Source: Pelagibacterium flavum (GTDB taxonomy: Bacteria; Pseudomonadota; Alphaproteobacteria; Rhizobiales; Devosiaceae). Taken from it: DNA of 64,000 nt. This document shows, piece by piece, positions 59,377 through 64,000 of this stretch. A program made the position numbers and the translations under genes. Positions within the stretch are counted from its first letter, which is position 1; each line of letters opens with the position of its first letter. Where the stretch lies: NCBI RefSeq assembly GCF_025854335.1, contig NZ_CP107716.1, forward strand, positions 1,295,001 to 1,359,000, read 5' to 3'. Under the pieces are notes generated by a model. That model had not been told where the DNA came from and did no database searches. It saw nothing but the letters and a program-made list of their open reading frames with translations.

Positions 59377-60417
59377 ATGACTCAGAGCACCCCCATCCGC
59401 GTCGCCATCAACGGCTATGGTGTGATCGGAAAGCGCGTTGCCGATGCGGTGCTCGTGCAGGACGATATGGAACTGGCCGGGGTGGCCGACGTCGTTGCGG
59501 ACTGGCGCGTCCGCCCGCTCGGGCCGAAAGGGATCGCTCTCTTCGGCGCCACGCAGGAGCACGCCAGGGCGATGACCGATGCCGGCGTGACGGTGACCGG
59601 CGTGCTGGACGACCTTCTCGGGCAAGCTGATGTGGTGGTGGATTGCACGCCCAAGCGCATCGCCGCGAAGAATGTCGAGACCTATCGGGCACGCGAGCTT
59701 AGATTCATCGTCCATGGGGGCGAAAAGCACGACGTGACAGGTCACTCGTTCGTTGCGGAAGTGTCCTTCTCCAGCGCGGTCGGCCGCTCAGCGACCCGTG
59801 TGGTCTCCTGCAACACCACTTCGATCGTTCGGACGCTCACGGCGCTCAAGACTGCCGGCCTTTTGAAGCGGGCGCGCGGGACGCTGCTTCGGCGCGCCAC
59901 CGATCCTTGGGAAAGCCACGAGGGAGGCATCATGAACACGCTGGTGCCCGAGCCCGAAATCCCAAGCCATCAAGGCCCCGATGCTCAGAGCGTTGATCCT
60001 GATCTCGATGTCGTCACGATGGCTGTAAAAGTCCCGCAGACGCTTGCGCACCTGCACTACTGGACGGTTCAGTTGACGCGGGCGGCGACCAAGGACGAGG
60101 TGCTCGACGCGTTTCGCGCCTCGCCCCGTATCGCCCTGATCCGCGAGGCCGAGGGGCTGACGGCGCTCAACACGGTCAAAGAACTTATGGCCGATCTCGG
60201 CCGCCCGCACGACAGCCTCTACGAGGTAGCCTTGTGGGAGGATATGCTCAAGGTCCAAGGCGACGAGCTTTTTTACGCCTACATGGTCGACAACCAGGCG
60301 ATTGTCATTCCCGACACGATCGATGCCATCCGCGCGCTCGCGGCACCCGCACCGAAGGCTGCGGACTCGATCGCCCGCACCAACGCCGCGTTGGGCATCG
60401 GACGCGGCCTTGTCTGA
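59377..60417 (+). CDS. Type II (archaeal-type) glyceraldehyde-3-phosphate dehydrogenase
   Basis: 346 residues from ATG 59377 (AAGGAAGG upstream). RVAINGYGVIGKRVADAV at 8-25, CTPKRIAAKN, HGGEKHDVTGHSFVAEVSF, catalytic SCNTTS with Cys145, and LLRRATDPWESHEGGIMNTL fit archaeal type II GAPDH rather than bacterial GapA. It oxidises glyceraldehyde-3-phosphate with NAD(P) and phosphate. Rare in bacteria and likely acquired. A FNR-like box lies directly upstream. The next genes run the other way. Confidence 0.9.
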   Translation: MTQSTPIRVAINGYGVIGKRVADAVLVQDDMELAGVADVVADWRVRPLGPKGIALFGATQEHARAMTDAGVTVTGVLDDLLGQADVVVDCTPKRIAAKNVETYRARELRFIVHGGEKHDVTGHSFVAEVSFSSAVGRSATRVVSCNTTSIVRTLTALKTAGLLKRARGTLLRRATDPWESHEGGIMNTLVPEPEIPSHQGPDAQSVDPDLDVVTMAVKVPQTLAHLHYWTVQLTRAATKDEVLDAFRASPRIALIREAEGLTALNTVKELMADLGRPHDSLYEVALWEDMLKVQGDELFYAYMVDNQAIVIPDTIDAIRALAAPAPKAADSIARTNAALGIGRGLV

Positions 60418-60435
60418 CGCCATCTGGCCAAACTT

Positions 60436-61113
60436 CTACGCGTCGAGTGAGGTCATTCGATCCGGTCGCTTCCACCAGATCAGCGCCAGCAAGTAGGTCG
60501 AGATCAGCGCACCGCCAAAGCAGAACACGGAGATGTAGGCGTAGGAAAAGAACAGGTAGGTGATCACCACGACGCCGCCTGTCAGCAGACCGAACATCTT
60601 TACGGCGCGATCGCGGACCACCAGAAACGGCGCAATGATCACGGTGAGATAGATCCCGTATGTCACCACTCGCGACACGATCGCGTCCAGCAAGTTGATA
60701 TCTTCATATCGAACCGCCCAGGCAAGGAACGACGTCGACAGCCAACCCTCGTGTGTGAAGTAGGGGATGAACTGAAGGCCACCCAGCATGGCTCCAGCGA
60801 TCACAAACAACAGGATGACAGCGCTTCGGCCCCCGCTCTCGAGGAAGAAGGCCGACATGGGAATCCAGATCGGCCAGACGATCCAGGCGAAGAACATATA
60901 GACGAAGGAGTATTGCTCGACATGGTGAGTATGCCCGGCATCTCCGGCGACCCAGACCATCCCTTCGGCCCCTTGTTGCAGCCCGAACAGAAGGGGCAGG
61001 ATCGCGAGCATGAGATAGCGGCGATCCCCGGCCCACGCCCAGACCGTCGCGACGGCCCCGGAAGGGACAAGGACCGCAGCGGCGGCATAGCTGACCGTGG
61101 CGGACAGGCACAT
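60436..61113 (-). CDS. DUF6629-type membrane protein
   Basis: 225 residues, about seven membrane helices, starting MCLSATVSYAAAAVL, a beginning conserved in the family I recall as DUF6629. LPLLFGLQQGAEGMVWVA, ILLFVIAGAMLGGLQFIPY and YLFFSYAYISVFCFGGALIS follow. Function unknown; convergent with the GAPDH gene. Confidence 0.75.
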   Translation of the reverse strand: MCLSATVSYAAAAVLVPSGAVATVWAWAGDRRYLMLAILPLLFGLQQGAEGMVWVAGDAGHTHHVEQYSFVYMFFAWIVWPIWIPMSAFFLESGGRSAVILLFVIAGAMLGGLQFIPYFTHEGWLSTSFLAWAVRYEDINLLDAIVSRVVTYGIYLTVIIAPFLVVRDRAVKMFGLLTGGVVVITYLFFSYAYISVFCFGGALISTYLLALIWWKRPDRMTSLDA

Positions 61114-61163
61114 GGCGTCACATCCGCTCGACTCTCGTGCTGCGGCAGGTTCCGGCCGTCACG

Positions 61164-62174
61164 CTACTCTCCCTCCACGATGTTGATGGCGTTGCCCGCA
61201 GCGAAGGACGAGATGTTGGCCAGGGTCGTGTCAATGATCCGGCGAAGCGCCTGGTCCGTGTTGTAGGCGTTGTGCGGCGTGACGAGGACGTTCGGAAACC
61301 GCAGCAACACGTGGTTCGCCACCAGCGCCTTGAGGTCTGGGGCGTCGAGAGATCGCTGCTGACGGAATATCTCGGCTTCCTCGCGTATCAGGGGCTCCTG
61401 CGGCAAGACATCGAGGCCCGCCGCGCGCAGCTTTCCCTCGGCTAGCGCCCGCACGAGCGCTTCGGTGTCGACGACATTTCCGCGCGACGTGTTGATCAGG
61501 ATCGCTCCCTCCTTCATCGCAGCGAAGGCTGCATCTCCGATCAGCCCGGCGGTTTCGGGCAACGACGGCACGTGCAGGGATATGACGTCGGCTTGCTCCA
61601 GCACTGCGCGGAGTGCCGCGTAGGAAAACGCCAGCCTGGACGCAGCCTCATGGTCCTCGTGGCGATCATGGGCGATAACGGTCATGCCGAAGCCTTTGGC
61701 GATCTCGATGGCGCGGCGTCCTATGCGGCCGGTTCCGATCACTCCCATGACCTTGCCGTGAAGCTCGAAGCCGCGCGTTCTCGCCATCGAGAACCCGCCG
61801 CGACGCGTATGCTCCACGCTCTCGACAATGTTGCGGGCCACCGCGAGAAGCAAAGCAAAGGCGTGCTCCGCCACGGTGGAATCGCCATAGTCGGGGACGT
61901 TGGCCACTATGACCCCCCGGCGCCTGCACGCGCCAAGATCGATATGGTCAAAGCCGGTCGATCGCGTCGCAACGAGCTTGAGAGCGGGAAGGCGCTCAAG
62001 CACATCGGCATCGATCTTCGAAGCGATAAAGGGACTGACCACCTCAGCGTCGGCATAATCGCCGGCCGTGGTTCTGTTCAGCGCATGTCGGGTGCAACGC
62101 ACCTCATGCGCGGGACGGAGGCCGGCGCACGCTGCCTCTTCCCAGTCCTCTGCCTCGAACACCGCGATCTTCAT
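61164..62174 (-). CDS. D-isomer 2-hydroxyacid dehydrogenase (D-lactate dehydrogenase-like)
   Basis: 336 residues. VATRSTGFDHIDLGACRRRGVIVANVPDYGDSTVAEHAFALLL, NAD motif GVIGTGRIGRRAIEIAKGFGM, INTSRGNVVD (catalytic Arg region), EEAEIFRQQRS and VTPHNAYNTDQALRRI (catalytic His) match D-lactate dehydrogenases of the LdhA group. Reduces pyruvate to D-lactate with NADH, regenerating NAD when respiration is limited. ATGA overlap with the upstream CBS-BON gene. Confidence 0.88.
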   Translation of the reverse strand: MKIAVFEAEDWEEAACAGLRPAHEVRCTRHALNRTTAGDYADAEVVSPFIASKIDADVLERLPALKLVATRSTGFDHIDLGACRRRGVIVANVPDYGDSTVAEHAFALLLAVARNIVESVEHTRRGGFSMARTRGFELHGKVMGVIGTGRIGRRAIEIAKGFGMTVIAHDRHEDHEAASRLAFSYAALRAVLEQADVISLHVPSLPETAGLIGDAAFAAMKEGAILINTSRGNVVDTEALVRALAEGKLRAAGLDVLPQEPLIREEAEIFRQQRSLDAPDLKALVANHVLLRFPNVLVTPHNAYNTDQALRRIIDTTLANISSFAAGNAINIVEGE

Positions 62175-62833
62175 TGCTCGCCCTCGATCTCAATCCGGTC
62201 GTCAAATCCTGGTCCAGCGACGCTCTCGACAATCATCCGAATTGCGTCCCGTTCGGCCGACGATCGCACCGTGCCGGCGACGCGGACCCGCCCTGCCGCG
62301 ACATCGACCGTGGGTTGGCGGCTCAGGTAGACCATGGCGTCTTGGAGGCGTGCCAATATCGCACGCCGCGCGGCATCGTCGCCCTTGACCTCTGGCTCAG
62401 GCTTGCCCGCCGACACGACCTTGAGCAGGTCTGCCCGGCTGACGACGCCAACGAGCCGGCCGTTCCGCATGACGGGAAGGCGCTTGATCCGATGAACGCC
62501 CAGCAGCATCGCGACCTTCTGGACAGGAGTGTCCTCATCGACCGTAATGACCTGCGGGGACATGACGTCGGCGACCTTCCAGCTCCGGCTCCTGACAAAT
62601 TCGCGTGCCGGATCGTTCGACTGCTCGGCGCCTCCTACGATCGGACCCGACATCCCAAGTTCGGATCTCCGCAAAAGGTCGCCCTCGGTGATGAGCCCGA
62701 GCAACCTGCCCGTGTCGTCGACGACCGGGAGGCCGCTCACGCCTCCGGTCAGCATGATGCGGGCAGCATGCCACACGCTATGGGCTGGGCTGACCGTCAC
62801 GACGTTCCTTGTCATCAGGTCCTTCGCCTGCAT
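62171..62833 (-). CDS. CBS-pair plus BON domain protein
   Basis: 220 residues from ATG 62833 (GGGAGCGGGG upstream). CBS1 (MQAKDLMTRNVVTVSPAHSVWHAARIM..GVSGLPVVDDTGRLLGLITEGDLLRR), CBS2 (VADVMSPQVITVDEDTPVQKVAMLL..KRLPVMRNGRLVGVVSRADLL) and a C-terminal BON domain from about 150. CBS pairs bind adenine nucleotides (AMP/ATP/NADH), so this could sense energy state. Overlaps the D-LDH gene by 4 nt, suggesting coupled synthesis. Confidence 0.9.
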   Translation of the reverse strand: MQAKDLMTRNVVTVSPAHSVWHAARIMLTGGVSGLPVVDDTGRLLGLITEGDLLRRSELGMSGPIVGGAEQSNDPAREFVRSRSWKVADVMSPQVITVDEDTPVQKVAMLLGVHRIKRLPVMRNGRLVGVVSRADLLKVVSAGKPEPEVKGDDAARRAILARLQDAMVYLSRQPTVDVAAGRVRVAGTVRSSAERDAIRMIVESVAGPGFDDRIEIEGEQ

Positions 62834-62849
62834 TGGACGGCCCCGCTCC

Positions 62850-64000
62850 CTAGCGTGCATATGCCTCGGTCACGTATCGGCTCATCATGCGGTGGCTGTT
62901 GAACAGGGGCCCAATCTTGCTGATTGCCTGCTTCATCATCCAAACCCACCCCGGCCGATCGCGGTAGTAGAGAGGCAGGACCACATCCTCCAGCTTCGCA
63001 TAGAGTGCTAACCCATCGCCTGGTCCCGGCGGCGTTCCTTCAATCGACCACCCGGTGACGCCATCCACGCAGCCTTCGAGCCACCATCCATCGAGCACGC
63101 TGAGGTTCAACACACCGTTCAAAGCCGCCTTCATCCCGCTCGTGCCCGAGGCTTCGAGAGGCGGCAACGGCGTGTTGAGCCAGATGTCGCATCCGGCAAC
63201 CAAGGTGGCCGAAAGCCGCATGTCGTATCCGGGAAGGAAGACGATCTGCGCGATGCCGTCGAGACGTTCGATGTGCCTGTGGAACGCCGCGATCGCCTTT
63301 GCACCGCCTTCGTCCTTCGGGTGTGCCAACCCCGCCAGGACGATCTGAAAGGGGTATTTCTGCGCGATCACACTCAGCCGCTCGATATCAGAGAAGACCA
63401 GCTCGGGCCGCTTGTAGGCGGTCATCCGGCGGGCATACCCGATCAGCGGCACGTCGTCGCGCAAATGCGCGCCTGTCTCCGTCGATAGGGTCGCAAGCAG
63501 TTCCGCCTTGGCGACCTGATGCGCGTTCCAGACCGATGCGTCGTCGAGCTGGTCGGAAAATGCCAGCGACTCCGGCTCGTGCGCCCAATTGGGATAGCGG
63601 CTGGAGTGTAAGTCGGCGAACGCTCGATGGGTCCATGTGTGGACATGCACGCCATTCGTGATCGACGTGATTTCATAGCCAGGGAACATCTGGCGTGCAG
63701 TTTCGGCATGTCGGCGCGCCACGCCGTTCACATAGCCGCTGAGATTCAATGCGAGCTGCGTCATGTTGAGCCGCGTTGGACCGGCCAGAGCCCTCAACGT
63801 TGCTAGTTCGATGTAGTCGCCGAGGATGGTGCGAACGAGTTCATAGTCGAACTTGTCAAACCCCGCCTCCACAGGCGTGTGCGTCGTGAAAACGCAGCGG
63901 TCGCGGACGGCGCCGATGTCGTATTGCTTCAAGGGTTCAGACGAATCGGCGTCGCGCCGCGCTGCCTCGCGGAGAAGCGGCAACGTCAGCAGCGCGGCGT
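62850..64000 (-). CDS. glgP: Alpha-glucan (glycogen) phosphorylase, C-terminal part, cut by window edge
   Basis: 383 residues visible of a longer gene that continues past the right edge. RCVFTTHTPVEAGFDKFDYELV, NGVHVHTWTHRAF, YARRMTAYKRPELVFSDIERL, and the PLP-lysine region PLPPLEASGTSGMKAALNGVLNLSVLDGWW identify the alpha-glucan phosphorylase family in its short archaeal/bacterial form. Releases glucose-1-phosphate from storage glucan. Its stop lies 16 nt before the CBS-BON start, so glgP, CBS-BON and D-LDH probably form one operon. Confidence 0.9.
   Translation of the reverse strand, partial: AALLTLPLLREAARRDADSSEPLKQYDIGAVRDRCVFTTHTPVEAGFDKFDYELVRTILGDYIELATLRALAGPTRLNMTQLALNLSGYVNGVARRHAETARQMFPGYEITSITNGVHVHTWTHRAFADLHSSRYPNWAHEPESLAFSDQLDDASVWNAHQVAKAELLATLSTETGAHLRDDVPLIGYARRMTAYKRPELVFSDIERLSVIAQKYPFQIVLAGLAHPKDEGGAKAIAAFHRHIERLDGIAQIVFLPGYDMRLSATLVAGCDIWLNTPLPPLEASGTSGMKAALNGVLNLSVLDGWWLEGCVDGVTGWSIEGTPPGPGDGLALYAKLEDVVLPLYYRDRPGWVWMMKQAISKIGPLFNSHRMMSRYVTEAYAR

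Noticed and set aside
1..64000. CRISPR array, rRNA, insertion sequence or integrase
   Set aside because: No regularly spaced direct repeats, rRNA motifs, transposase-type DDE frames or tyrosine/serine recombinase ORFs were recognised in the window.

Overview
The window looks like the chromosome or a large replicon of an alphaproteobacterium of the order Hyphomicrobiales, possibly a Devosia or Pelagibacterium relative. This is inferred from gene content, the tRNA, GTG/TTG starts and high GC; no rRNA or taxonomic marker is present. The sequence reads as a short core segment followed by three accessory blocks of different character.

Block 1 (1-6.4 kb) is housekeeping: a DUF533-type fragment, a GyrI-like protein, an Ala/Glu/Pro-rich OmpA-family protein, a small Pro-rich membrane protein, YjbQ, a TauE/SafE exporter, a SIMPL-domain protein and a tRNA with a CAU anticodon, probably tRNA-Ile2. 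Block 2 (6.6-17.6 kb) starts directly behind that tRNA and looks like a defence island. It holds an unrecognised operon of seven small genes around a Lon-type AAA+ ATPase, the N-terminal stub of what may be a restriction helicase, a two-gene Gabija-type pair (OLD/TOPRIM nuclease plus UvrD-like helicase), a GIY-YIG protein and a double-HTH/DNA methyltransferase fusion. A loxP/dif-like inverted repeat lies between the last two.

Block 3 (17.6-36.3 kb) is a copper-resistance island. A divergent pair of MerR/CueR-type promoters drives copZ leftward and copA-cueR rightward. The leftward array continues through a multicopper oxidase, a BNR-repeat protein and two c-type cytochromes. A third promoter of the same kind precedes a CPH-type (CopB-like) ATPase. 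DUF305 proteins, a glutaredoxin-MauE fusion, an AbiEi-type antitoxin with a 34-codon partner, and several tiny secreted His/Cys proteins with Pro-rich C-termini complete it. The block ends at an apparent recombination junction near 36.35 kb, where a secreted-protein gene is cut off.

Block 4 (36.3-64 kb) is GC-rich and looks like a low-oxygen survival island. Eleven 14-bp sites of the form TTGAT-N4-ATCAA or close variants (FNR/FixK/Anr-like) precede most transcription units. Products include an ECF sigma factor with a Cys/His tail, a Crp/Fnr-family regulator, a phasin, cyclopropane-fatty-acid synthase, carbamate kinase, UspA and a further CPH-type ATPase. That ATPase heads a seven-gene operon with a PRPP synthetase homologue, a phosphoketolase-like TPP enzyme, a beta-CASP nuclease, an archaeal-type AMP phosphorylase, a cytochrome b561 and a shortened MgtC/DUF4010 protein. 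An archaeal-type (type II) GAPDH, a D-lactate dehydrogenase-like enzyme, a CBS-BON protein and a glucan phosphorylase follow. Together these suggest glycogen, pentose and nucleotide-ribose fermentation with substrate-level ATP formation when respiration is limited. The combination of AMP phosphorylase, PRPP synthetase, phosphoketolase-like enzyme and type II GAPDH under shared FNR-like sites is the most interesting system here.
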